Assembly: GCF_008123515.1 (NCBI RefSeq)
Contig: NZ_VSSR01000069.1
Span: forward strand, 62,001 to 126,000
DNA: 64,000 nt
Source: Bradyrhizobium cytisi
Lineage (GTDB): Bacteria > Pseudomonadota > Alphaproteobacteria > Rhizobiales > Xanthobacteraceae
Direction of reading: 5' to 3'
Part shown: positions 47,741 to 55,946 of the stretch, piece after piece
Numbering within the stretch: position 1 is the stretch's first letter
Layout: every line of letters starts with the position of its first letter
Position numbers and translations under genes: made by a program
Notes under the pieces: generated by a model
Database searches by the model: none
The model's input: the letters and a program-made list of their open reading frames with translations, nothing else
Told to the model about the DNA's origin: nothing

Positions 47741-48720
47741 TCGAGATCCTGTCGGTCACAGGTCCCGCCAGCGTCCAGGATCTCGGCCGCTTCGACCAGT
47801 ATCGCTTCGGGATCGGCACGGCGGGCGCGATGGACGACGTTGCGCTACGCGCCGGCAACATCCTGCTCGGCAACGACGAGAACGCTGCCGGCATCGAAAT
47901 CCCGATGGTGCCGTTCCGCCTCCGTTTCGACCGGGACATGGCCTTTGCGCTCACGGGCGCCGGTGTCGAGGCCGAAATCGACGGACGCGTCATCCCGCCA
48001 TGGTGGCGGTCGCACGCCCGCGCCGGAGATCTTCTGGACATCAAGGCGATGCCCCGCGGCGCACGACTTTATCTGACCGTCGGCGGCGGCATCGACGTGC
48101 CCATGGTGCTGGGCTCGCGAAGCACGCAGTTTCGCGGGGAGTTCGGCGGCCTTCACGGACGTCCGCTCCAGCCCGGGGATATCCTGCCCTGCACCGCGTC
48201 AGCCGCGACCATCGGCGAGCTCGGGGTCGAGCCGGCCGAGATCACGCTCGCGCGACCGAACACTGCCGCGGACGAAACCATCGTCAGGGTCGTGATCGCC
48301 GGCGAATATGACGGGTTCGACGCTGCCACGCAGGCGCTGTTCTGGTCCAGTAGCTGGAAGATCACGCCCCAGAGCAACCGCTATGGCTACCGCCTGCAAG
48401 GCCCCGCCGTGAAGCCGAGAGTGCCGATCGAGAAACGCTCGCACGGCATCGTCCCCGGCGTCATCCAGATTCCGCCGAACGGACAGCCGATCATCCAGAT
48501 GCGCGACGCCCAGACATCCGGCGGCTATCCGAAGATCGCGACCGTGATCCGCGCCGATTTGTGGCGCGTCGGGCAGGCGCGGCTCGGAAGCAAGCTGCGG
48601 TTCGAGCAGACGGCCTATGCCGAAGCGCTGGCGGCCGAGGCCGAGATGTCAGCGTATATCGAGCGGCTCAGAACCATTGTGCGTCTTATCGAGGAGATCA
48701 GAACATGCCGATCAAGCTGA
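47737..48720 (+). CDS. pxpC: 5-oxoprolinase subunit C-like / biotin-dependent carboxyltransferase family, copy 1
   Basis: 327 residues, KipA family. Starts MIEILSVTGPASVQDLGRFD, then GTAGAMDDVALRAGNILLGN, LYLTVGGGIDVPMVLGSRST, SHGIVPGVIQIPPNGQPIIQ and GGYPKIATVIRADLWRVGQ. KipA is homologous to the carboxyltransferase domain of urea carboxylase, which acts on an amide or guanidine nitrogen. Compared with copy 2, the DLGR(F)DQYRFG loop is diverged. Overlaps pxpB1 and the BCCP-like gene. Confidence 0.9.
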   Translation: MIEILSVTGPASVQDLGRFDQYRFGIGTAGAMDDVALRAGNILLGNDENAAGIEIPMVPFRLRFDRDMAFALTGAGVEAEIDGRVIPPWWRSHARAGDLLDIKAMPRGARLYLTVGGGIDVPMVLGSRSTQFRGEFGGLHGRPLQPGDILPCTASAATIGELGVEPAEITLARPNTAADETIVRVVIAGEYDGFDAATQALFWSSSWKITPQSNRYGYRLQGPAVKPRVPIEKRSHGIVPGVIQIPPNGQPIIQMRDAQTSGGYPKIATVIRADLWRVGQARLGSKLRFEQTAYAEALAAEAEMSAYIERLRTIVRLIEEIRTCRSS

Positions 48721-49130
48721 CCGATATCGCGCGGCTGGCGCAAATCCTCGAAAGGTCCGGCGTCGACACGATCGAGATCGAGGAGCCCGGCCAGTCCCTG
48801 AAGCTCGTCGTCGATACGGGCCCGCGAATGGCCGCGTCACCGACGCCTGCCGCACCGGCTGCTGACCATTCCGTCATCGCCAAGGCCGACGTCGCAGGGC
48901 ATTTCCTCGCGGCCCATCCCTGGCGGGACAAGCCGTTCGTCGCACCGGGCCAGCACATCCAGGCCGGCGCGATCGTCGGCCTCGTCAAGATCGGCTTGCT
49001 GTATGCGCCAATCGTGGCACCGGCCGCCGGCACCGTCGATGCCGTGATCGCGGAGCCTGGTGCAACGGTCGGCTACGGCACACCGATTGTGCGGATCCGC
49101 CCGCCCTCCGGGAGCAGCCCGATCAATTGA
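48705..49130 (+). CDS. Biotin/lipoyl carrier-like protein lacking the usual biotin lysine
   Basis: 141 residues. The N-terminal helix pair (LTDIARLAQILERSGVDTIE) copies the start of AccB, and residues ~62-135 form a biotinyl-type barrel (FVAPGQHIQAGAIVGLVKIG; VAPAAGTVDAVIAEPGATV; YGTPIVRI). Where AccB has EAMK, this protein reads KIGL (95-98), so the biotin attachment Lys is replaced by Leu98 in a direct alignment; Lys95 is three places off. It may be a structural or regulatory carrier or bind something else. Last gene of the plus operon; its stop overlaps the end of pxpA on the other strand. Confidence 0.75.
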   Translation: MPIKLTDIARLAQILERSGVDTIEIEEPGQSLKLVVDTGPRMAASPTPAAPAADHSVIAKADVAGHFLAAHPWRDKPFVAPGQHIQAGAIVGLVKIGLLYAPIVAPAAGTVDAVIAEPGATVGYGTPIVRIRPPSGSSPIN

Positions 49131-49890
49131 GCAGGACAGTTGCGGGCGCGACTTCGCCGCCGCCCTGCTCGATCACGCGGCGCACCGTGCCGGCGAGGTT
49201 GACCGATCCGGGCGTGTCGCTGTGGATCAGGATCGAGCGCGCCTCGACCTTGATCGACTTGCCCTCAATCGTCTGCACGGTGCCACTATCAAGAAAACGC
49301 TTGACCCGCTCGGCCACCGCATCAGTCGAGGCGATGACGGAGTTGGGAAGCTTGCGGGACACCAGATGGCCGTTCTCGTCATAGGCGCGGTCAGCCAGGA
49401 ACAGAGTGAGGATGCGCAGCCCCACCTTGCGCGCAGCGCGCACGATCGCGGCGTCCGGCTGCGAGAACACGATGAAATCGCGATTGATGGTCGCAATCGC
49501 ACGGGCAACCACATCGGCCATATCAGGATCGGCATTGACCATGTTGCCCATCGCCGCATGGAAGCTGACATGGGTCACGCGGTGACCGGCATTGGCTGCG
49601 ATCGCCTGCAAGGCGCCGATCTGATAGACCATGTGCTTCTCCAGCTCAGCCGCATCCATCTGGATGACGCGGCGGCCAAACCCGAGCAGATCGGGCAGGC
49701 CCGGATGGGCACCGACCTCGACCCCCTTCTGCTTCGCCAGGCGGACCATGCGATCCATGATGATCGGATCGCCGGCGTGGAAGCCGCACGCCACGTTGGC
49801 GGACGAGATGATGCCCATCAGCGCCTCGTCGTCGCAGATGCGATAATTGCCGAAACCTTCGCCCATGTCCGAATTGATGCCGATTTTCAT
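49123..49890 (-). CDS. pxpA: LamB/YcsF family protein, PxpA-like
   Basis: 255 residues. INSDMGEGFGNYRICDDEAL, SSANVACGFHAGDPIIM, VGAHPGLPDLLGFGRR, and FADRxY-like LADRAYDENGHL identify the LamB/YcsF (PxpA) family, the catalytic subunit of 5-oxoprolinase. Where E. coli PxpA has HVKPHGMLYN, this protein has HVSFHAAMGN (residues 107-116), and HGD near the C-terminus is HSD. That points to a different ring substrate. Last gene of the minus operon after pxpC2, separated by the palindromic element at 49934-49982. Confidence 0.88.
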   Translation of the reverse strand: MKIGINSDMGEGFGNYRICDDEALMGIISSANVACGFHAGDPIIMDRMVRLAKQKGVEVGAHPGLPDLLGFGRRVIQMDAAELEKHMVYQIGALQAIAANAGHRVTHVSFHAAMGNMVNADPDMADVVARAIATINRDFIVFSQPDAAIVRAARKVGLRILTLFLADRAYDENGHLVSRKLPNSVIASTDAVAERVKRFLDSGTVQTIEGKSIKVEARSILIHSDTPGSVNLAGTVRRVIEQGGGEVAPATVLLN

Positions 49891-49933
49891 GCTCGCACCC
49901 TGCTCTTGTTGTTGTTGACGTCTACTTTTGTTT

Positions 49934-49982
49934 GAGCATGATCTTTTCGGAAGACCGTTTCACACTTTTCCGGATCATGCTC
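49934..49982. repeat. 49-bp dispersed palindrome (GAGCATGATC...GATCATGCTC)
   Basis: GAGCATGATCTTTTCGGAA and TTTTCCGGATCATGCTC are imperfect inverted arms around GACCGTTTCACAC. I recognise this as a repeat type abundant in bradyrhizobial genomes. It abuts the pxpC2 stop codon (49982-49984) and separates pxpC2 from pxpA inside one presumed operon. Confidence 0.8.
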
Positions 49983-50959
49983 TAAAGCTCTCGATAGAGA
50001 TCCGCGGTTGCTCGCAGCTTCGCGAGATAGTCGTTGACGGGAGCCATGGCCGCGACCGCGTCCTGGTAGCTGACCTCGCAGAAGGCGATGAACGATCCAG
50101 GTGCCGCCTGGCCGAGGCGCCAGAGATCGGCCTCAATCACGGCCGCCATCTTTGGATAGCCACCGGCCGTATTGGCGTCGCTCATCTGGATGATCGGCTC
50201 GCCGGCCGGCGGCACTTGCACGACGCCAGGCACAACGCCATGCGAGCGCATCTCGACCGGTGCGTCCAATGTCAGCTTGCCGCCGGTGAGACGGTAGCCG
50301 CCGCGGTCGCTGCGGGCACTGATCTTCCATCTCGTGGACCAGAACGCCGCCTGCATCGCCTCCGAAAACAGGTCATATTCGCCGGCCCGCAAGACGCGTA
50401 TCAATAGCACACGGTCATCCGCTGGAGCGGCGCCCGCGATCGCCACATCCGGCGGCGCGACTCCAAAATCGAAGCGGCCGTCGCTCCTGTGCGGCGAACG
50501 CCCGATCGGCACGGCGTCGCCGGCCTGCAAGGTACGGCCCTCGAGCCCGCCGAAGCCGCCGCGCAGATGCGTGCTGCGCGAGCCCAGCACGCGCGGAACA
50601 TCGATGCCGCCGCCGAACGTTGCGTAGACCCGCGCGCCACGCCGCGGCGCGATGACCGCGAGAACGTCCCCCGCCTTCGCCCGCATGCACCACCACGGCC
50701 GGACGGTTGATCCCGCCAATGTCGAGGCGTGATCTGCGCCGGTGAGCGCAAACGCGGCATCTGTCTGGAAGCGCAGGCGGAACGGAAAGGTCTGGATCTC
50801 GATGCCGGCCGCATTGTCATCATTGCCGAGCAGCGCATTTCCCGCGGCAAGCGCGACGGGATCCATGGCGCCCGACGTGCTCACGCCGAAACGACGCGCG
50901 CCGCGGCGGCCGAGGTCCTGGATGGTGTTGAAGGCGGGGCTGGTCAGTATCTCGATCAC
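49982..50959 (-). CDS. pxpC: 5-oxoprolinase subunit C-like / biotin-dependent carboxyltransferase family, copy 2
   Basis: 325 residues, KipA family. MIEILTSPAFNTIQDLGRRG, SGAMDPVALAAGNALLGNDD, VYATFGGGIDVPRVLGSRST, HGVVPGVVQVPPAGEPIIQM and GGYPKMAAVIEADLWRLGQA follow the family consensus, including the intact DLGRRGARRFGV loop that is diverged in copy 1. Overlaps pxpB2 by ATGA. With PxpB2 and PxpA it makes a complete E. coli-type PxpABC set. Confidence 0.9.
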   Translation of the reverse strand: MIEILTSPAFNTIQDLGRRGARRFGVSTSGAMDPVALAAGNALLGNDDNAAGIEIQTFPFRLRFQTDAAFALTGADHASTLAGSTVRPWWCMRAKAGDVLAVIAPRRGARVYATFGGGIDVPRVLGSRSTHLRGGFGGLEGRTLQAGDAVPIGRSPHRSDGRFDFGVAPPDVAIAGAAPADDRVLLIRVLRAGEYDLFSEAMQAAFWSTRWKISARSDRGGYRLTGGKLTLDAPVEMRSHGVVPGVVQVPPAGEPIIQMSDANTAGGYPKMAAVIEADLWRLGQAAPGSFIAFCEVSYQDAVAAMAPVNDYLAKLRATADLYREL

Positions 50960-51651
50960 AGCTCGATCCGATCGATCCTGAATCTGACACGGTCGCCCGG
51001 AAGCATGAGCGAAGGCTGTTCAGACCGCGGGTCGAACATCGCGACCGAGGCCCATCCGATGGCGTTCCATCCATTCGGACTTGTCAGCACTGCAACGCCG
51101 GTTTGCATCCCGCCGATGGTCACCGAGCCCGCGCGCATGCTGAGTGACGGCACCGATTTGCGCGGCATTTGGATGCGCGGATCAAGGCCATGGAGGTAGC
51201 CGAACCCCGGCGAGCTCGCGACCGCGCAGACGGTGTAGTCGCCTTCGCTGTGGATCCTGATGACCTCGCGTTCGGACAGTCCGGAACGGCTTGCGACCGC
51301 CGGCAAATCGAAACCGAACTCCCCGCCATAGACCACAGGAATTTCGATCACCTTGCCGCCGGTCTTGCGGCTCGGCGTACGATGCCACAGTTCGGCGATC
51401 GAAGCGCTGAGCATGCCGATATCCGCGGGCGGCTGCTCGAATACGAGCATCACATTGGTCACGCCAATGACGGCTTCCTGGACGTTGGGCCAGGCGGAAA
51501 CAGCATCCGCCAGGGCCCAGATGCGTCCCTGCTGAACCAGGTCAAAATCACCCGGCGCCTCGACCAGCATCGCAAGTGTGCCGATCAGGCTGATCTTCGG
51601 GCTTTTCTCGATCGTGCCGACAAAGGGGGCGCTGGGCTGATTAATCGACAA
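50956..51651 (-). CDS. pxpB: 5-oxoprolinase subunit B-like / KipI family protein, copy 2
   Basis: 231 residues from TTG 51649-51651. The open frame continues far upstream through the ATPase gene, where it is meaningless; a GTG at 51703-51705 is an alternative start. Core: ISLIGTLAMLVEAPGDFDLV, IEIPVVYGGEFGFDLPAVAS, YTVCAVASSPGFGYLHGLDP and IGGMQTGVAVLTSPNGWNAI. Close paralogue of copy 1. It follows the transporter ATPase by about 140 bp on the same strand. Confidence 0.85.
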   Translation of the reverse strand: MSINQPSAPFVGTIEKSPKISLIGTLAMLVEAPGDFDLVQQGRIWALADAVSAWPNVQEAVIGVTNVMLVFEQPPADIGMLSASIAELWHRTPSRKTGGKVIEIPVVYGGEFGFDLPAVASRSGLSEREVIRIHSEGDYTVCAVASSPGFGYLHGLDPRIQMPRKSVPSLSMRAGSVTIGGMQTGVAVLTSPNGWNAIGWASVAMFDPRSEQPSLMLPGDRVRFRIDRIEL

Positions 51652-51790
51652 GAGGGCCTCGCTGGTCCAACGCTCGTGGGCGCCGCCAACCTCAAATCTA
51701 GCCACGCAGCGAAAGCCGATCCAAGACGGTGTTCGTCTGCGGGTATAAGAGATGTCGATTGCCCGCGAGACGCCGCACTCGTCCCGAGCT

Positions 51791-52885
51791 TCAGTGACGC
51801 ACGATGACGTGATTGCTGGGCGACTCCCACCGCGCGACAACCTCCTCGCCCACGGCGTATCGAAGTCCCGCTTGCTGCGATTGATTCTGCTCGAACACGA
51901 TGATCTGCCCGCCGCTCGGCGTCTTGAGGTAGTAGTGACTGACGAATCCGCGATAGATGGCCTGGTCGACACGCGCCATCACGCTATTGGCACGTTGCTC
52001 CGTCGGACCCTGGCCAATGCGCTCGACGAGGATCGCTTCGGGCCTGATCGAGACCATCACGTCGCTGACGGATTGCGGTATCTGATCGACCTGAAGGCTC
52101 AATTCGGGCGATACACGAACGACCGCTCCGTTCCCGTTTCGCTGCTCGATGGAGCCCTCAAACAGATTTGACGCGCCGATGAACTGCGCGACGAATTTCG
52201 AGGTCGGGCGCTGATAGATTTCGGTCGCCGAGCCGACCTGCTCGAGCCTGCCATCGCGCATCACCACGATCTTGTCGGCCATCGTCAGGGCTTCGTCCTG
52301 GTCGTGGGTCACCATGACGGTGGTCAGACCGAGCCGGCGCTGAAGGGCCCGCAGCTCGACCTGCATGCTCTCGCGCAGCCCCTTGTCGAGCGCCCCGAGC
52401 GGCTCGTCGAGCAGCAGCATGGCCGGCTCGATCACCAGGGCGCGCCCCAGTGCGACGCGCTGCTGCTGGCCGCCGGACAGCTGCGCCGGATAGCGCTTGC
52501 CGAAGCTGGAGAGCTGGACGAGATTGAGCGCCTCACCCACCTTCCTTGCAGCATCGGCCTTGGATATCCCGCGCATTTCGAGGCCGAATGCAATGTTCTC
52601 CTCGACGGTCAGGTGAGGAAACAACGCGTAGTTCTGGAACAACATCCCGACGTTGCGGCGATGCACGGGAACGCCGGTCATCCTGTTGTCGTTGACGAAC
52701 ACGTCGCCGGATGTCGGGCGGATCAGCCCCGCGATCATGCGAAGGCAGGTCGTCTTGCCGCATCCGCTCGGACCGAGCAGCGCCACCATGTGGCCCGGTT
52801 CGATCGTGAGCGAGACGTCGTCGACAGCGACGGTGCGGTTGTATTCCTTGCTGAGGCGCTCAAGCCTAACTTCGGAAGACCTCAT
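51791..52885 (-). CDS. Spermidine/putrescine-type ABC transporter ATP-binding protein (PotA-like)
   Basis: 364 residues. Walker A GPSGCGKTT, signature LSGGQQQRVALGRAL, Walker B MLLLDEPLGALD, switch THDQDEAL; the Q-loop reads LFQNYALFPHLTV. The C-terminal ~120 residues form a TOBE/OB regulatory domain (ILVERIGQGPTEQRANSV...GGQIIVFEQNQ). Energises import through the two permeases upstream. The substrate is probably the cyclic amide or related compound degraded by the neighbouring enzymes (inference). Confidence 0.92.
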   Translation of the reverse strand: MRSSEVRLERLSKEYNRTVAVDDVSLTIEPGHMVALLGPSGCGKTTCLRMIAGLIRPTSGDVFVNDNRMTGVPVHRRNVGMLFQNYALFPHLTVEENIAFGLEMRGISKADAARKVGEALNLVQLSSFGKRYPAQLSGGQQQRVALGRALVIEPAMLLLDEPLGALDKGLRESMQVELRALQRRLGLTTVMVTHDQDEALTMADKIVVMRDGRLEQVGSATEIYQRPTSKFVAQFIGASNLFEGSIEQRNGNGAVVRVSPELSLQVDQIPQSVSDVMVSIRPEAILVERIGQGPTEQRANSVMARVDQAIYRGFVSHYYLKTPSGGQIIVFEQNQSQQAGLRYAVGEEVVARWESPSNHVIVRH

Positions 52886-52896
52886 GACAACCTGCC

Positions 52897-53961
52897 TTAG
52901 CTCGTGAACACCTGATTATAACGCTCCAGCCACGGACCGCGGCGCGGAACAATGAACTTCCAGTCCGGCGTGAACAGTCCGAGATCGGCCGCCTTGGTGT
53001 CGGGATAGGCCAGGAACTTGGCCGTCTCCGGCTTGAAGTCGATGCCGCCCACCGAGGGCGCGCTGAGCGTCTGCTCGGACAGCATCTTGGCCACCGAGGG
53101 CTCCAGGATGCGGTTGATCAGCGCACAAGCAAGCTCCGGTTCAGGCGCATTCTTGACCAGCGTCATGCTGTTGATGCCGGTGAATGCGCCTTCCTTGGGG
53201 AACGTCATGTCGAGCGGCATGCCCTTGGCCGTGTGCGGATAGATCGCCTTCGAATATTCGATGCCGCCAATCGTCGCCTGACCCTGGGCCACCTGGAGCA
53301 CCTGCGCCTCGCTGTCGTAGATCGTCAGGACGTTGGGCTTGAGGGTCGCGAGCTTGTCCCAGCCGCTATCGACCAGGTATTGCGCTTCCTTCAGCGGCTT
53401 GCCCGTCGTGAGCGCCGTCGCCACGATGAGCATCAGCACGCTCTGGGTATTCTTGGGCGTGTTCAGCAGGATCTGCTTGCGATACTTGGCTTCGAATATC
53501 TGCTCGTAGCTCTCGAGCGGCTTCGTCACTTGGGGATTGATGAACATGGCCGCGCTCGAGATCGAGAAGCCGACGCCATAATCCTCCTCGAACAGATAGC
53601 GCGGATAGACCTTCGCAAGATTCGGGATCTTGCTCGCGTCGAGCTTGTCGATCAGCCCTTCCTGCTTGGCCTGGGGGATGCCGACATCGTCCATCATCAT
53701 CATACTGAAGCGCGGCGTATCGCGGGTGGCGCGGAGGGCGGCGATGTTCGATAGCGTCGCGCCTTCGATCGTGAAGACGCGGCACTTGAACTCGGCCTCG
53801 AACTTGGGAATGACCTCCTTCTGGATCAGCTTGCCCAGCGCGGAGTTGTAGACGCCGACATGCAGCTGCTTGGCGTCCTGTGCCCACGACCGGCTGATGA
53901 TCGTGGGGAAAGCAACCGCGGATGCACCGGCTTTAATGAGAGTCCTACGTGTCAGCTTCAT
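52897..53961 (-). CDS. ABC transporter substrate-binding protein (PotD-like, Tat-exported)
   Basis: 354 residues. Twin-arginine signal LTRRTLIKAGASAVAFPTII, then the type II binding-protein fold (LHVGVYNSALGKLIQKEVIP; EAEFKCRVFTIEGATLSNIAAL). ATG 53959-53961 with GGAGA nine bases upstream. Lies between the permeases and the ATPase on the minus strand. Binds the transported solute in the periplasm; the ligand is unknown. Confidence 0.9.
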   Translation of the reverse strand: MKLTRRTLIKAGASAVAFPTIISRSWAQDAKQLHVGVYNSALGKLIQKEVIPKFEAEFKCRVFTIEGATLSNIAALRATRDTPRFSMMMMDDVGIPQAKQEGLIDKLDASKIPNLAKVYPRYLFEEDYGVGFSISSAAMFINPQVTKPLESYEQIFEAKYRKQILLNTPKNTQSVLMLIVATALTTGKPLKEAQYLVDSGWDKLATLKPNVLTIYDSEAQVLQVAQGQATIGGIEYSKAIYPHTAKGMPLDMTFPKEGAFTGINSMTLVKNAPEPELACALINRILEPSVAKMLSEQTLSAPSVGGIDFKPETAKFLAYPDTKAADLGLFTPDWKFIVPRRGPWLERYNQVFTS

Positions 53962-53989
53962 GGGTCCAATCTCCATCTACCAATGCACA

Positions 53990-54796
53990 TTAAGCGGCCA
54001 ACGCACGGCGAAGACCGACCAGTTTCTCCAGCAGCAGCACGCCGACCATCGCCATCAGGATGATGATCGTCGACATCGCAGGCACGGAAGGATCAAAGAC
54101 GTTGACCAGTTGCCGCATCAGGACGAGCGGTACAGGCGAGTATTCCGAGTTCGCTAGCCACATCGTGACCGGATAATTGTCAAAGGACACCATGAAGGCG
54201 AACAGTCCGCCGGCGGCGACGCCGGAGGCGATCTGCGGCAACGTCACCCGCCAGAAGGTCGTCAGCCGGTTGGCCCCAAGCGTGCGCGCGGCGTCCTCCA
54301 GGTTCTCATCCACCAGCTGAAGGCTGGTGACGACCGTGCGGATGACATAGGGCGACGTCACGACCACGTGCCCGATCAGGAGGTTGAGCCGCGCATCCTG
54401 CGAGCCGAGCTTGGTCAGGACCTGAAGCAGCGCCAGGCCCGTGACCAGCGCCGGGAAAATCAGCGGCGACAGCAAGAACCCCTTGATCGCGGCCAGGCCG
54501 AAGAAGTTGCCACGGACCAGCGCAAAGGCCGCGGGCACGCCGAACAGGAGCGAGCCCACCGTCGTGCCAAGCGCGAGCAGGATGCTCAGCCTCATCGCCT
54601 CGAGGAAATCGCGGTCCTGGAGAACCTTGGCATACCATTTCAGCGTGAAGCCCTGCGGCGGGAACGTCACGAAATAGGAATCGGAGACCGACACCGCCAT
54701 GACGAGGAGCAGCGGCGCCAGGATGAACAGCATCATGCCGGCGGTGATGGTGTAGAGGATGAAGGCACCGAAGCCGGAAAATCGCTCGTCCGTCAT
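53990..54796 (-). CDS. ABC transporter permease, PotC-like
   Basis: 268 residues, six helices. GFGAFILYTITAGMMLFILA at the N-terminus, periplasmic SFxTFPPQGFTLKWYAKVL, and the EAA loop LVDENLEDAARTLGANRLTT then FWRVTLPQI. ATG 54794-54796 has a GGAGG site and overlaps the stop of the other permease (ATGA). The same frame continues upstream into that gene but carries no conserved sequence there. Confidence 0.9.
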   Translation of the reverse strand: MTDERFSGFGAFILYTITAGMMLFILAPLLLVMAVSVSDSYFVTFPPQGFTLKWYAKVLQDRDFLEAMRLSILLALGTTVGSLLFGVPAAFALVRGNFFGLAAIKGFLLSPLIFPALVTGLALLQVLTKLGSQDARLNLLIGHVVVTSPYVIRTVVTSLQLVDENLEDAARTLGANRLTTFWRVTLPQIASGVAAGGLFAFMVSFDNYPVTMWLANSEYSPVPLVLMRQLVNVFDPSVPAMSTIIILMAMVGVLLLEKLVGLRRALAA

Positions 54797-55725
54797 TCGG
54801 GCCTCCTGAGACGCCGTCCTTCCAGAAGCCACATCGAGACGCCATTCACCGCCAGGACCAGGCCGACGAGAACGGCGGCAATCGCGGCGCCGAACGGCCA
54901 GTCGTAGACGACGAAGATCTGCTGCTCGATCAGATTGCCGAGCATGATCGCCGAGGCGCCGCCCAGGATCGCAGGAATGACGAAGGAGCCGGCGGTGAGG
55001 GAGAATACCAGGGTAAATCCCGCCACGAAGCCGGGCATGCTCAACGGCAGCGTCACGCGGAGGAACACCTTCCACCATGGCGCGCCTAACATCCGGGCTG
55101 CATCTTCGAGGTTGGGATCGATCTTGCCGAGCGCCGAGGCCAGCGGCAGAACCATCATTGGGAAGAACACGTGCAGCGACCCGATGACGACGGCTACTTC
55201 GGTGTAGAGGACCGATATCGGGGCATCGACGATATGCAGCGTCATCAGGATCCAGTTCAGCATTCCCTTCGGACCGTTCTGCAGCACGAGCTGCCAGCCG
55301 TACCCACGAACGACCACGCTGACGATCAGGGGCGCGATGACGATCAAGGTGATGATGCGCGTGACCATCGGACGGCTTTTGACCATCACCAGTGCAACCG
55401 GATAGGCGAGCAACGTCGCGAGCGCGGAGGTGATGATGCTGATCCGCAGCGTCGTCCAGAGCACGCGTGCGTAGAGCTCGACGTTGATCAGACGGGCGTA
55501 GTGCGCAAGAGTGAACGGACGGCCGATGATGCCGCGGCTGTCCTGTGTCTGGATGCTCGAGAACAGCAGCCCCAGTGCCGGATAGAAGAAGAAGTAAGTC
55601 AGGAATGCCAGCATCGGGACGGCGAGAAGCCCGACCGGCAGAGCCAGACGCCACCTCGACGCCCACCGGGTTGCCGGTGGAGCTTGAACACCCAAGACCG
55701 CCACAGCATCGTCGCTGGTGGTCAT
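54793..55725 (-). CDS. ABC transporter permease, PotB-like
   Basis: 310 residues. After a short polar N-terminus come six helices (LPVGLLAVPMLAFLTYFFFY; ISIITSALATLLAYPVALVM), with the EAA loop KIDPNLEDAARMLGAPWWKV then FLRVTLPLS. ATG 55723-55725 has GAGGA about ten bases upstream; an ATG ten codons earlier is possible. First gene of the transporter-pxp operon. The 221-bp gap to the aminotransferase stop probably holds its promoter, though I see no clear boxes. Confidence 0.9.
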   Translation of the reverse strand: MTTSDDAVAVLGVQAPPATRWASRWRLALPVGLLAVPMLAFLTYFFFYPALGLLFSSIQTQDSRGIIGRPFTLAHYARLINVELYARVLWTTLRISIITSALATLLAYPVALVMVKSRPMVTRIITLIVIAPLIVSVVVRGYGWQLVLQNGPKGMLNWILMTLHIVDAPISVLYTEVAVVIGSLHVFFPMMVLPLASALGKIDPNLEDAARMLGAPWWKVFLRVTLPLSMPGFVAGFTLVFSLTAGSFVIPAILGGASAIMLGNLIEQQIFVVYDWPFGAAIAAVLVGLVLAVNGVSMWLLEGRRLRRPE

Positions 55726-55946
55726 CGCTGGCCGTCCTCGACTGCGCGATACCAAGGCAATACCCCTCTTTGCACAAAGCTTATGCGTCGATATCCTACA
55801 GGACCAAGAACATCTTCGTTTAGGGGCATTAAGAAGGATTATGACAGTTGGTTCGGCATACTGCTCCGATCTTGGTCGACGAATGCCGCTGGATGCATCT
55901 TTCGTTCTCCACTGAGGGCCAAGCCCCCTGACATATCGACGCCCGG

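Noticed and set aside
54797..55777. A 595-residue fused permease on the minus strand
   Set aside because: The N-terminal half is an alternative frame of the PotB-like permease gene; a strong ribosome site and ATGA overlap fix the real start at 54796.
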